From a virus: a DNA stretch of 64,000 nt. The notes under the pieces were generated by a model. The model was not told the origin of the DNA, ran no database searches, and saw nothing but the letters and a program-made list of their open reading frames with translations. A program made the translations under genes and the position numbers. The stretch spans positions 42,949 to 106,948 of the IMG/VR virus record IMGVR_UViG_3300028394_000050; one strand, written 5' to 3'. The stretch's first letter is position 1; every line of letters starts with the position of its first letter. Positions 54,079 through 62,480 of the stretch are shown here, piece by piece.

Positions 54079-54612
54079 CTATTCGCTATAAGATTCCTTG
54101 AGAAGGAAGGCGGGCATATATTCACGCGGGTCGATCTTGTCTGCCAATTCCATTCGGGCAAACTCCTCAAGAACCTTTTCTTGGGTCTTGGTCATGGCTT
54201 GCTTGGTGATAGGATGCTTTTTGGCAGACACAACCTTCATGGTCTCAAGGTTCTTAGCCTTGACTGCCGCCTTAGCCTCGTCGGACAGACGAGAGGTATC
54301 GACAACCTTGACCGCCTTGTCCTTGACCGCCTTCGGCGCTTGCGTCTTTACAACCTTGGGAGCCTTGACCTTAGCAGCTTTGGGCGCTGCGACAGGAATG
54401 GCACTAAGGTCGCCAGACGCAAGGACGTAAGCGGTAACGCCACGGCCGCCATCACGAACTGCCTCGATAGCCAGACCCATCTGACGAGCGAGAAACAGCG
54501 CCCGACGGGAGCGGCGTTCGGAACCCGTCGCGGCGTCAAGCTGCGCGGGAGTAAAGCGGTTGCCATTAGCCTTGAGAAGGTTGACGACCGGATCTGCTTG
54601 CTTAAAGTTCAT
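54079..54612 (-). CDS. Lys/Ala-rich DNA-binding-like protein
   Basis: 177 aa. An N-terminal winged-helix-like part (FTPAQLDAATGSERRSRRAL, MGLAIEAVRDGGRGVTAYVL) is followed by a histone H1-like tail of Lys-Ala-Pro repeats (AAKVKAPKVVKTQAPKAVKD). A nucleoid- or DNA-binding role is inferred. Promoter at 54643-54671. Confidence 0.65.
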   Translation of the reverse strand: MNFKQADPVVNLLKANGNRFTPAQLDAATGSERRSRRALFLARQMGLAIEAVRDGGRGVTAYVLASGDLSAIPVAAPKAAKVKAPKVVKTQAPKAVKDKAVKVVDTSRLSDEAKAAVKAKNLETMKVVSAKKHPITKQAMTKTQEKVLEEFARMELADKIDPREYMPAFLLKESYSE

Positions 54613-54642
54613 GATGTACCTCTGATTTCACCCTACTTTTAT

Positions 54643-54671
54643 ATTCTACTAGGAGCGGATTGGATTGTCAA
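54643..54671 (-). promoter_or_regulatory. sigma70-type promoter
   Basis: TTGACA (54666-54671), 17-nt spacer, TAGAAT (54643-54648), 31 nt before the 54612 start. Confidence 0.7.
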
Positions 54672-54729
54672 TGGCACCTAGCGGCGATTTGACGGTTATT
54701 TTTGTAATTGTTTATGTTACGATCTTTGT

Positions 54730-54876
54730 TTATTCTGATGCAAGCCATGCACGGATTAACGCTTCATAATTGATATCGTACGGCAGCGAAAGAGTTGCAA
54801 GTTCTTGCAAGTATGTAACACGCTCTGCAACAGTCTCAAGCGCACGAAAGGTTTCGAAGATATATTCTATTGTCAT
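54730..54876 (-). CDS. small protein (48 aa)
   Basis: ATG 54876; IFETFRALETVAERVTYLQE then LPYDINYEALIRAWL. Helical. It lies 31 nt downstream of a promoter (54907-54935), which supports expression. Confidence 0.55.
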   Translation of the reverse strand: MTIEYIFETFRALETVAERVTYLQELATLSLPYDINYEALIRAWLASE

Positions 54877-54983
54877 GCTTTAGCTCCGTTTTCTGACTCT
54901 ATAACCATCTTACTAGGCTTCTGCTTGATTGTCAAGGTAATAATGGTAACAAACTGTGATACGCTCGTTATTGCTACGCTCAT
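54873..54983 (-). CDS. possible small protein (36 aa)
   Basis: ATG 54983 with AAGG close by; stop overlaps the next ATG as ATGA. It shares sequence with the promoter at 54907-54935, so coding status is doubtful. Confidence 0.3.
   Translation of the reverse strand: MSVAITSVSQFVTIITLTIKQKPSKMVIESENGAKA
54907..54935 (-). promoter_or_regulatory. sigma70-type promoter
   Basis: TTGACA (54930-54935), 17-nt spacer, TAAGAT (54907-54912). Confidence 0.65.
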
Positions 54984-55007
54984 GCCTTAACCTCAACTCA
55001 TATCCCT

Positions 55008-55036
55008 ATAATACCAGAAAGGGGGCCTATTGTCAA
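55008..55036 (-). promoter_or_regulatory. sigma70-type promoter
   Basis: TTGACA (55031-55036), 17-nt spacer, TATTAT (55008-55013). Third promoter within 400 bp; the stretch 54613-55083 otherwise holds only small frames. Confidence 0.78.
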
Positions 55037-55083
55037 GGCGCCCTAACCACTAGATGATTTGGTGTTGCTAAATTATCACACCA

Positions 55084-56460
55084 CTAGAACTTAGCAATAA
55101 GTGCGTCCACCTCGGGTATTGTAGCACGCCAATCTGTGCCACGCGACCGATCGAGAGAATTCATATAATGCCTGAAAATCGAAATTTGATTTCGCGCCTT
55201 TTCATCTGATAGAGCATCCAGATTGTTTTTCAGATAACCAACAACATGCTTTTGGTCTGAATGCGGAAGATCCGATTGCTCATAAATTTTTATCACGGCT
55301 TCTTTGGCCGCTCGAGGTAGATTGATGATATCGACCTGTGGTGGAGAGCGAAGGATACGGAACACATACTTATCGTAGCCGAGCGCACTAAAATATCTGT
55401 GAATGGTAAGTGGAGCAAAAATGGTATGAATACCAATGCATGATGTGATATTGACAATTTTTTCGTGGAGCCCATATTCCTTTAGTAGTTCTATGTTCTT
55501 GGTGATGCGATCAAACTTCAATGGAAAGCGAACAAGGTTATACCTTTCGCCGACATCATCGGCACTGATGCGAATGATAACATCTTTGAACTCTGTGAGA
55601 TAATTCAAAATCTTTGGATTCAAAACGCTGAGATTGGTATCATATTCGATGATAATGTTTTTTGCGAAGCCGCGCTCGACAAGCTTTTCGATGAATACAT
55701 CATGGACAGGCTGGATGAAAGGTTCGCCACCTGTGATATAAACGTGACGAAGATGTGGTGCTAGTTCATCAAACTGTTTCCACCAACGAGGGTCATCATT
55801 CCAATTTGGCATGTCATCGGTATATGTCTTGCGGCCGGTAGGAGATGTTTTGGTAATGATGTTATATCGTTTTGGTCCTACATCAAAAAAATCTTTTTGA
55901 TTTACGTCGATTTGATCTCCGTACCAAAGTGTGCTATAGAGAGGTTCACACATGATGCATTTAGCATTGCATAGATTGCTAAAGCGCATATCCAAGCTGA
56001 TTGGCATCATGTCAATCGAACCACCAGCGGTCATGATATCAGATGCAGTCTCAGGTAGAACAGCACCCGTCATAGGATGCCCACCAAAATGTTTACGGGA
56101 TTGATTTGTTCCGCTATCAGCATTCTGGTAGTAGGTTCGCACGACGCGCAATGATGTTGCAGCCTCATCATGTGTCGCTGCGGCATCATCACGATCCCAA
56201 CACACCTTGCATATCTCGTGGCGCTTGCCTTGTGACTGCGCTACTCGCAATTCTTTATGCCATTTACTATTCATTGCTTCTTTGATAGAATGCGTCAGGA
56301 CATTCATTGAATTGCCGTCATCATCTATAGCAACACCATGGCTATCACGACCATCTGATGTCTTGTGGCCTGTGAAACAACAAATCTTGAAATCACCTGA
56401 TGGCAAAATCATAATAGACGACCAAGGCATCGTACAAAATGTTTTATTGCTGAACGACAT
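55084..56460 (-). CDS. radical SAM protein with N-terminal Cys motif
   Basis: 458 aa from ATG 56460 (GAGAG upstream; the longer frame runs into the DUF2061 gene). An N-terminal FCTMPWSSIMILPSGDFKIC followed by C and CKVCWDRDD supply auxiliary-cluster cysteines. LCNAKCIMCEPLYSTLW is the CxxxCxxC motif, then YITGGEPFIQPVHDVFIEKL (GGE). The architecture matches the 41853 protein. It is in an operon with a DUF2061 membrane protein and a PP-loop enzyme. Substrate unknown. Confidence 0.88.
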   Translation of the reverse strand: MSFSNKTFCTMPWSSIMILPSGDFKICCFTGHKTSDGRDSHGVAIDDDGNSMNVLTHSIKEAMNSKWHKELRVAQSQGKRHEICKVCWDRDDAAATHDEAATSLRVVRTYYQNADSGTNQSRKHFGGHPMTGAVLPETASDIMTAGGSIDMMPISLDMRFSNLCNAKCIMCEPLYSTLWYGDQIDVNQKDFFDVGPKRYNIITKTSPTGRKTYTDDMPNWNDDPRWWKQFDELAPHLRHVYITGGEPFIQPVHDVFIEKLVERGFAKNIIIEYDTNLSVLNPKILNYLTEFKDVIIRISADDVGERYNLVRFPLKFDRITKNIELLKEYGLHEKIVNITSCIGIHTIFAPLTIHRYFSALGYDKYVFRILRSPPQVDIINLPRAAKEAVIKIYEQSDLPHSDQKHVVGYLKNNLDALSDEKARNQISIFRHYMNSLDRSRGTDWRATIPEVDALIAKF

Positions 56461-56896
56461 CTTTTTCTCTCTTTCCCCAAACAACACCATTCCAAACTCG
56501 TTCATGAGCATAATATACGATAATATTTAGTACGGTAGCTATTCCTAGGAACGCTATAGCCGATTGCCAAGAGCCAGTCATTATGAATGGAATCATAAAA
56601 TTATTGATTGTGATTAGTGCCCGCCACGTTATGCTCTTGCTAATAGTTCTTGGGTGCCCGTCAACAAATAACTTGGTGTCACCTGGTTTTCTATTGAATG
56701 CCGCAAATTCCCACGCACGGTCGTGAATCCAAAATAAAACCATATTGATGATGGCTGCTACGCCTGCAATCTGCGCTCCAATAACGAAACTACCGGTAAC
56801 GATGAATCCATTCAAGAGATGGCTTAGAGTGAATAGAACTCTGATCGTCAGCGTCTTCGCTATCGTGCGCGTGTGCGTCTCATAAAATTTGTTCAT
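56444..56896 (-). CDS. tandem DUF2061 membrane protein
   Basis: 150 aa. Two copies of the DUF2061 unit: KTLTIRVLFTLSHLLNGFIV with WIHDRAWEFAAF, then KSITWRALITINNFMIPFIM with YAHERVWNGVVWG. Four TM helices. Unknown function; bacterial homologues are inner-membrane proteins, sometimes near sulphate metabolism. Overlaps the PP-loop gene by 4 nt. Confidence 0.85.
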   Translation of the reverse strand: MNKFYETHTRTIAKTLTIRVLFTLSHLLNGFIVTGSFVIGAQIAGVAAIINMVLFWIHDRAWEFAAFNRKPGDTKLFVDGHPRTISKSITWRALITINNFMIPFIMTGSWQSAIAFLGIATVLNIIVYYAHERVWNGVVWGKREKDVVQQ

Positions 56897-58026
56897 TCTA
56901 AAAAATACCTTGAGCTGTAAAATGGATAATAATTATGTCTGTCGTAGAAATCTTTCTTATAGATACCTGAATATATTGAATCCATTATTGACATGAACTT
57001 ATGTCTTTCGAGCAATGACGACTTGATGAACCATCTATCACGCTGGCTATATGTCATAGATCCAGCTTTACCATTACAGAAAATATCATTTGACCATTTT
57101 GGATATATAGCTGTCTTGACATATGCATCTTTTAGATACCCATCGAATCGTTTCGAATAGCCACCTGTTTGAAATTTAGTGTCGCTCTTTGGTTCGAACT
57201 GCGATTCGTCAATACATGATTCCACATAGTTCTTTAGAACATGCGCTTGCTTGATAGCCAGCTGTGGCATATCAGGTGTCCAATAGAATAGCTCATCATA
57301 CCACCCTTGATGATACTTTTTCTGAACATATGGACCAACCGTGTTGTCAATGTTATCGGAAAACACGAAGAAATGTTTACCGTTCTCATATTGAAGAACT
57401 GGCTTTTCTTTACCCCAAACAAAACATAACTTCTTACCATCAGCGATCATGTTTTTATAATCGTCAATCTCATTTCGGAATATGTGTTTTGCAGGATTGT
57501 TTGGACTGAGATGGAAGTTGACGTTATATTCAAACTCTGTATTCCATGTACTAAAAAGTTTTATACAGAAATGTGAGATATCAATCAAACGAAACTCGAA
57601 TTCGTAACCAGCATTTTTCAGCATTGCGATATCTGGCAAAACCACATTTGTGATTTCTGCGTTATAGTGATTCTGTTTATCGCCAGTAGCACCGTAATTC
57701 CATGTTGTTGCAATCTCGTCTATTTTAAGACCTGCATCCAACCATGCCCAAAGTAGATTATGACTATCAGAACCTCCGCTATACCATAATACAACATAAT
57801 CGTATTCTTCACGGATTTGCCTCGCTCTCTCTTTGTACATTTCCCAAAGAGAACCAGTAGGCTCTTTCTTCCAATCCATAGACTCAAAGGCGGAGCGATT
57901 AAAATTCCACTCCGCCTTCATGTTAGTAGTGGAAGCCCACTCAAGGGCTTCCATTTTACTATATGTGGTTCTACCCCCCACCTCATAATAACCGAACTTA
58001 TCCGCAGTGAGGGATATTTTCATCAT
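56893..58026 (-). CDS. PP-loop ATPase (adenine nucleotide alpha-hydrolase-like)
   Basis: 377 aa. VVLWYSGGSDSHNLLWAWLD is the SGGxDS PP-loop at ~residue 85, as in QueC, asparagine synthase and PAPS reductase families. The N- and C-terminal parts (FGYYEVGGRTTYSK, SIMDSIYSGIYKKDFY) are not recognised. It likely activates a carboxyl or base by adenylation; with the radical-SAM neighbour it suggests a modification pathway. Starts 1 nt overlapping the beta-barrel gene stop. Confidence 0.8.
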   Translation of the reverse strand: MMKISLTADKFGYYEVGGRTTYSKMEALEWASTTNMKAEWNFNRSAFESMDWKKEPTGSLWEMYKERARQIREEYDYVVLWYSGGSDSHNLLWAWLDAGLKIDEIATTWNYGATGDKQNHYNAEITNVVLPDIAMLKNAGYEFEFRLIDISHFCIKLFSTWNTEFEYNVNFHLSPNNPAKHIFRNEIDDYKNMIADGKKLCFVWGKEKPVLQYENGKHFFVFSDNIDNTVGPYVQKKYHQGWYDELFYWTPDMPQLAIKQAHVLKNYVESCIDESQFEPKSDTKFQTGGYSKRFDGYLKDAYVKTAIYPKWSNDIFCNGKAGSMTYSQRDRWFIKSSLLERHKFMSIMDSIYSGIYKKDFYDRHNYYPFYSSRYFLE

Positions 58027-58571
58027 CAGAACTTATAATTAACTCCAAGAGACACACGATCTTCGGGACGCTTGTAGTCAAAGTTTTCTACGCGATGGTA
58101 CCGAGCATCAAGCTCAATTGCGGACGTGACCGCAAACTTAATACCACCACCAGCTGCCCAAACTGCCTCATTCTTAGGACCACCAACACGAACAGGAAGC
58201 TTGCTATCAACAAAACGATAGCCAACACCGCCAAGAGCGTATGGAGAGAAAGGACCAAACGCATATGATACAAGCGCATTGCCTGAAACCATGTTAGTAT
58301 TGCCCTTGGTGTAATCATATGCGGCTTCTGCTGTGAAACCCATAGGACCAAAACCTAGAACCTTACGACCTGCAATAACGCCGAAAGCTGTAGGAGCTTG
58401 TTTGTTGACGCCATCAGTGACATTCGCTCCGACATTAACACCGATATAATTGTCGGCGCTTACGAAGACGGGTACGGGAGCCTTTGGAGCGACCTTGCCG
58501 CTTGGTACGTCAGTTGCATAAGCGGAAGTGCTTAGTGCAAGTGCGAAGATGGTAGTGATTGTGTTTTTCAT
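58026..58571 (-). CDS. Omp25-like outer-membrane beta-barrel protein
   Basis: 181 aa. Signal peptide KNTITTIFALALSTSAYA. Eight-strand-type barrel: ADNYIGVNVGANVTDGVN, GFTAEAAYDYTKGNTNMVSG, PFSPYALGGVGYRF and IELDARYHRVENFDYKR, ending RVSLGVNYKF with terminal Phe. It resembles alphaproteobacterial Omp25/OmpA-like porins. Possibly taken from a host; may alter the outer membrane or block superinfection. Confidence 0.85.
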   Translation of the reverse strand: MKNTITTIFALALSTSAYATDVPSGKVAPKAPVPVFVSADNYIGVNVGANVTDGVNKQAPTAFGVIAGRKVLGFGPMGFTAEAAYDYTKGNTNMVSGNALVSYAFGPFSPYALGGVGYRFVDSKLPVRVGGPKNEAVWAAGGGIKFAVTSAIELDARYHRVENFDYKRPEDRVSLGVNYKF

Positions 58572-58580
58572 ATTTACTCC

Positions 58581-58664
58581 TTAGTCTAAAAAGACATTAT
58601 ATAAAAGTAGGAAGATTCCTACGCTCAATGCCATCCAGTTACAGATAGCAATCACGAGGGCCAT
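58581..58664 (-). CDS. possible mini membrane peptide (27 aa)
   Basis: MALVIAICNWMALSVGIFLL then YNVFLD: one hydrophobic helix, starting 21 nt after tRNA-Gly. Weak ribosome-binding site. Confidence 0.3.
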   Translation of the reverse strand: MALVIAICNWMALSVGIFLLLYNVFLD

Positions 58665-58684
58665 TTCTAGCCACTCGTGAAACT

Positions 58685-58759
58685 TGGAGCGGGCGACAGG
58701 GTTCGAACCTGCGACGAACAGCTTGGAAGGCTGACACTCTACCACTGAGTTACGCCCGC
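58685..58759 (-). tRNA. tRNA-Gly (TCC)
   Basis: 75 nt with CCA; acceptor GCGGGCG/CGCCCGC, loop CTTCCAA, T-loop TTCGAAC. Own promoter at 58774-58802. Confidence 0.94.
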
Positions 58760-58773
58760 AATTTCTATTGTGT

Positions 58774-58802
58774 ATTATATATGCATCTTTACTCTTTGTC
58801 AA
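58774..58802 (-). promoter_or_regulatory. consensus promoter of tRNA-Gly
   Basis: TTGACA (58797-58802), 17-nt spacer, TATAAT (58774-58779): a perfect pair ending 15 nt before the tRNA. Confidence 0.85.
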
Positions 58803-58807
58803 GACAA

Positions 58808-59173
58808 TTACGCCTGTCTTGTGAGATAGTTTGGACGCACATACTTTGCACCAAAATATTCCTTGACCAACTGAATAACAATCTGATCGTCATATTCCTT
58901 GCATGAGAAAACATCGAGGTACATAGCATTACCACCCATGCCATCATCTGGCACAAAATGCGCTACGATATTTGATGTTTCGATTAACTGTACCAATGTG
59001 TAGCCGGCCTTGTTGCCTGAGCCAAAGTTAACAATATGTGGTTCACCATAAGCGACCATATCAATATCTTTGACCAAACGCTTGACGAAATAATAGATGT
59101 TCTCCGCATCTGTGATTGCTGCGTGATCCAATTCAGCGCAGTCCAATAGGAGGTGATAACCCCAATATGACAT
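58808..59173 (-). CDS. speD: S-adenosylmethionine decarboxylase, phage type
   Basis: 121 aa. VQLIETSNIVAHFVPDDG contains the Ser expected to become the pyruvoyl group, with His five residues later; MYLDVFSCKEYD holds the Cys. The Glu-Ser self-cleavage bond of bacterial SpeH is Thr-Ser here, a pattern I recall from cyanophage SpeD. It would make decarboxylated AdoMet for polyamine synthesis, useful in DNA packaging. Starts MSYWGYHLLLDCAELDH. Confidence 0.85.
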   Translation of the reverse strand: MSYWGYHLLLDCAELDHAAITDAENIYYFVKRLVKDIDMVAYGEPHIVNFGSGNKAGYTLVQLIETSNIVAHFVPDDGMGGNAMYLDVFSCKEYDDQIVIQLVKEYFGAKYVRPNYLTRQA

Positions 59174-59184
59174 ATTCGTTCTCC

Positions 59185-60153
59185 TTATAGCCCGTTAAAA
59201 GAATTACCGTTTCTTGTGTCGTAAGTCCATTCGTACCACGACTCGAAAAATGCTCGTACTTCCTTCTCGTTGAACACAGGAGACCTGAGAACGTCAACGA
59301 TATTATCCGCCGTAGCCTTGTTACTCACGCAATCATACTCACATCTACCAAAGGTAATCACTGGGCGTTTATGAAGCATTGCTTCCATACCAGTCCCAGA
59401 ATTTACGACGACAACCGCATGTGCGTTGGGGATCAAATCGTGAATGGACACATCATCGACCCAATGAACATGATCGTATTGCTTAACCGCTTGATATAAC
59501 GGTGCCATGCTACCTGGATTAACAGGATGCCCTTTTACCACCAGTGGCATATTTAGCTTCTTTGTAGCCTCACATGTAGCCATCAATGCATCTAACACCG
59601 AGATATCGGAATGGTACTTGATTGTTTCATCGTGTGGAATCTGGCATGGAAACAGAACATATGGGCCATCAGATTCAACTGTAATTTTACCCATAGGCGG
59701 TTGTGCGAACTTACTCTCACCCGCGAGCGCACGAGCCTGCATCTGGGCATAGAAGCTTCCGTGTGGTATCTCAAGGTTCCAATCATAGTCAAATGGGTAC
59801 CTTGAGCTACCACCAGCAAAGCCCTTTGAGTCAATATAAAACTGAAAAGGAAATACGCTCTGCATATAGTAGCGAACTTCTTTTCCACTCACAGGAAAAG
59901 TATCGGTCGACTTATGTGGAATATACACGATATCAGCGTCTAGTGATTCTACGAACTCAGTCGTAAATTGCCAAAGTGGCTTTTCAATAATTGAAACCTT
60001 ATCGCCAGCCTTCAGCATATGATGCTGCAATAGCTTATCTTTGAAATTTTGCCAATGAATACGAATTGGTGGAATTTCGCCACGACCTTCGGGTACAGGT
60101 CCTTCTTTGAATGTCACATCCAAACGAGGGAACAGAATTGACACTTTTCTCAA
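59185..60153 (-). CDS. KpsS/KpsC-like capsule (Kdo) glycosyltransferase
   Basis: 322 aa from TTG 60153, which overlaps the previous stop as TTGA with GGGAGAG 6 nt upstream; ATG 60168 is an alternative. LFPCQIPHDETIKYHSDI, then PLVVKGHPVNPGSMAPLYQA and HAVVVVNSGTGMEAMLHKRP with VITFGRCEYD, are the Q-x-P, H-P and N-S-G-T-G motifs of the Capsule_synth family (beta-Kdo transferases KpsC/KpsS). With phage kdsA this suggests Kdo transfer, but other sugars are possible. Confidence 0.78.
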   Translation of the reverse strand: MRKVSILFPRLDVTFKEGPVPEGRGEIPPIRIHWQNFKDKLLQHHMLKAGDKVSIIEKPLWQFTTEFVESLDADIVYIPHKSTDTFPVSGKEVRYYMQSVFPFQFYIDSKGFAGGSSRYPFDYDWNLEIPHGSFYAQMQARALAGESKFAQPPMGKITVESDGPYVLFPCQIPHDETIKYHSDISVLDALMATCEATKKLNMPLVVKGHPVNPGSMAPLYQAVKQYDHVHWVDDVSIHDLIPNAHAVVVVNSGTGMEAMLHKRPVITFGRCEYDCVSNKATADNIVDVLRSPVFNEKEVRAFFESWYEWTYDTRNGNSFNGL

Positions 60154-60356
60154 GGCGTACTCTCCCATGCGTTATTCAAAATAACCCAATCATTGATACA
60201 GTTTTCTTTTGTTAGTTCTTTTGGGTTTGTTTTTTTACGTTCTTCGCGCACCCAATCGCGCCAATCCCAATCAAGAATTTGTTCTTCTGATACTGTTTCA
60301 ACTTCATAGGTTTCGCCTCGTTCGCCACCAGTTATCATGTAAGAGAAGTATCTCAC
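60150..60356 (-). CDS. small acidic/Trp-rich protein (68 aa)
   Basis: SEEQILDWDWRDWVREERKK is notable. Overlaps the KpsS-like gene (TTGA) and the next gene (4 nt). Unknown function. Confidence 0.6.
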   Translation of the reverse strand: MRYFSYMITGGERGETYEVETVSEEQILDWDWRDWVREERKKTNPKELTKENCINDWVILNNAWESTP

Positions 60357-61069
60357 CGCATCATCCTTTCGAAGAAAGCTTTCTTGGCAAGGTATTTTTC
60401 GTTCTCATACTTCCGCGGTCCTTTACCAGTCCAGATCGTAGTTCCTTCCACGAACTCCCAATCCATAAATTGCGCGTCGAAATACCTAAAACGATAGTCA
60501 GTAATATCTTCCTGATAAGCTTCATTGATAGCTACCTGATCTAAGAACCACGCGAGAGGCCCTTTCCTGATACGATTTTCAACCTTCTCAAGGAATGGTA
60601 CAGCCTCTTGTGAAATAAACACAGCACCAGCTGCTACACGACTACCAGCATTTTCCCAACCCTGTGTGCCGGGCAATGACTCACGAAGAAACAATCCAAC
60701 CTGGTCATCAAGAATTGGTTCAATGTGTTGCATAACCAAACAGTCGGTGTCGATGATAAGCAAATCGCATTCGTGGTTCTGCATAACGAGACCTGCGGTA
60801 AGGAACCTATCGCAAGCATAAACCGTACGCAGTTCTTCTGAATCTTTAGGGCAAGCATACATGGTACTCATAGACCAACTAAAATCACTATGCGGCCATT
60901 CTGATATCTTGTGGTACTTAGAACTCATATCATCAAGGATGTCACGATCATCTTGCCCAGGAGCAATCACATTGATATGGATAGAGTTATTATGATATGC
61001 AGCCGACGCTACGAGCGCGGGCGCGTGTACGCGAAGGTACTTTGAATCGCACGATGCAAATAGTTTCAT
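60353..61069 (-). CDS. GT8-like glycosyltransferase
   Basis: 238 aa. GT-A fold: KLFASCDSKYLRVHAPALVA, then LRTVYACDRFLTAGLVMQN and CDLLIIDTDCLVM (the D-x-D motif), VAAGAVFISQEAVPFLEKV, and WFLDQVAINEAY. Typical of small phage and LPS galactosyl/glucosyltransferases. Part of the right-end glycan cluster. Confidence 0.78.
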   Translation of the reverse strand: MKLFASCDSKYLRVHAPALVASAAYHNNSIHINVIAPGQDDRDILDDMSSKYHKISEWPHSDFSWSMSTMYACPKDSEELRTVYACDRFLTAGLVMQNHECDLLIIDTDCLVMQHIEPILDDQVGLFLRESLPGTQGWENAGSRVAAGAVFISQEAVPFLEKVENRIRKGPLAWFLDQVAINEAYQEDITDYRFRYFDAQFMDWEFVEGTTIWTGKGPRKYENEKYLAKKAFFERMMR

Positions 61070-61296
61070 AGTGTAATCCCATCAAGAAGATGCCGAGAAC
61101 TGGCCATAAAATCATCCGAGAACTTTTTGCATTCATCAAAGCGGCCTTGAAGAACGCTGATGGTAGTATGAATGTGACCCATATCATGAGGCCCATTGAC
61201 TTCAGCGTACCTCGTAAGATACGCAATCTCCTTCTTCAGGAAATACATGTGATTGAATATCTCCATTGCACCTCCCATATCTTCACGCAAAGCCAT
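61066..61296 (-). CDS. small helical protein (76 aa)
   Basis: EIFNHMYFLKKEIAYLTRYA and HIHTTISVLQGRFDECKKFS. Lies between two GT8-like genes, overlapping the next by 4 nt. Unknown. Confidence 0.6.
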   Translation of the reverse strand: MALREDMGGAMEIFNHMYFLKKEIAYLTRYAEVNGPHDMGHIHTTISVLQGRFDECKKFSDDFMASSRHLLDGITL

Positions 61297-61297
61297 G

Positions 61298-62029
61298 TTA
61301 TCTTCCTATGATGTTATAGTCGCCATATGTTTCATTGGTAAGCTGTGGCGCGTAGCCATTAAGAACTGCTTCGGCTCGCATATCATGCCAAAGCTTCACA
61401 AGGTCTTGCCGTGGATGTTCCTCAGCTTTGCCAGTAAACCACGCAGGCTTCCAAGGTTGTGTACTCATTTTAGTATAGTGTAAGTGCCAGATATTGTCAA
61501 GAGCTAAACCGTCACCATCGTGACAATTCCACCGAGGATCGAGGTCAGTCACATATTCTGGATTACCAGAGAACATATTGATATACCGATGATGGGCTGA
61601 TGGGTTAGACTTCATTCGCGCCACAGGTGTAAGAATACCATTAAACTGCTCACAATCCATAACAATGACACAAAACTCATGACCACCAAAACGAGCGCCG
61701 CGCCGAGCAGCCATAGGGCGGCCGTTAAGATCCGTTGCGTATAGATCAGCGATATCACGCAAATTAAGCTGATCTACATCCATGTAAATTGCTCGCCCAT
61801 GATAACCACACGCCTCAGGAATTGCCCAACGAAAGCCACTAAACGGCGTAGACCAATTTTCCGTTTCCCATCCACCCCAATGAGAATTGGTGTCATGCGT
61901 CTGGCGCATCCATGTAATCTGGATAGGATGCGTGGCGTGCTTCTTTAGTGTATATTCCAACACCATTTCAGCCTCAGCATCTTCATTGTTAGAAGATGTG
62001 CCTACGAAAATACGAATAGGTTCAATCAT
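61298..62029 (-). CDS. GT8-like glycosyltransferase
   Basis: 243 aa. IRIFVGTSSNNEDAEAEMVL then FSGFRWAIPEACGYHGRAIY and MDVDQLNLRDIADLY (D-x-D) match GT8 phage enzymes. EFCVIVMDCEQFNG and LDPRWNCHDGDGLALDNIWH follow the family end. A TTGACA-17-TATACT sequence occurs inside at 61472-61500. Confidence 0.8.
   Translation of the reverse strand: MIEPIRIFVGTSSNNEDAEAEMVLEYTLKKHATHPIQITWMRQTHDTNSHWGGWETENWSTPFSGFRWAIPEACGYHGRAIYMDVDQLNLRDIADLYATDLNGRPMAARRGARFGGHEFCVIVMDCEQFNGILTPVARMKSNPSAHHRYINMFSGNPEYVTDLDPRWNCHDGDGLALDNIWHLHYTKMSTQPWKPAWFTGKAEEHPRQDLVKLWHDMRAEAVLNGYAPQLTNETYGDYNIIGR
61472..61500 (-). promoter_or_regulatory. possible internal promoter
   Basis: TTGACA (61495-61500), 17-nt spacer, TATACT (61472-61477), inside the GT8-like gene; could serve the 61296 gene or be chance. 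Confidence 0.3.
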
Positions 62030-62043
62030 AATTAAATCCTTTA

Positions 62044-62250
62044 TTACATAGAATTATCAGGACGCACCATAATACCTATAGACCAATCTTTAGCCGCAGC
62101 TTCAGCTTCTTGCTGATCGGTTGAAAAATCTTGTGTCTTAACTACAGTCTCGTATAAACGAAACCGAACTGTAAATGTGCCATCTTCATATTTGAGAACG
62201 TCAGCGCAACGGTGGTCATCATCGCAACTATGTGTCGTTAAAATTTGCAT
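62044..62250 (-). CDS. small protein, paralogue of 62259 gene (68 aa)
   Basis: RCADVLKYEDGTFTVRFRLY and EAEAAAKDWSIGIM repeat the pattern of the neighbour. Unknown function. Confidence 0.6.
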   Translation of the reverse strand: MQILTTHSCDDDHRCADVLKYEDGTFTVRFRLYETVVKTQDFSTDQQEAEAAAKDWSIGIMVRPDNSM

Positions 62251-62258
62251 GTTATCTC

Positions 62259-62480
62259 CTAAAGATTTAGAATACCAATCGTCCAGTTATAGGCTGCGCT
62301 ATCAGCATAGGCTTCACTCTTGCCAGGAAAGTATCTTGTCTCGACAAGCACACCATCGCGCTTGAAATCTACCGCGTACATGTTAGCAGCCGCGGCTGTA
62401 TCAGGACCCAATCTGCGTTCTTCAAACAAACGGACTTCAGCACAAAGCTTTTTATCAGTGCTCCAATATTGCGAAATCAT
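62259..62480 (-). CDS. small protein, paralogue of 62044 gene (73 aa)
   Basis: LCAEVRLFEERRLG, YAVDFKRDGVLVETRYFPG and YADSAAYNWTIGIL align with the 62044 protein (C-A-x-V...W-S/T-IGI). A tandem duplication 8 nt apart. Unknown function. Confidence 0.6.
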   Translation of the reverse strand: MISQYWSTDKKLCAEVRLFEERRLGPDTAAAANMYAVDFKRDGVLVETRYFPGKSEAYADSAAYNWTIGILNL

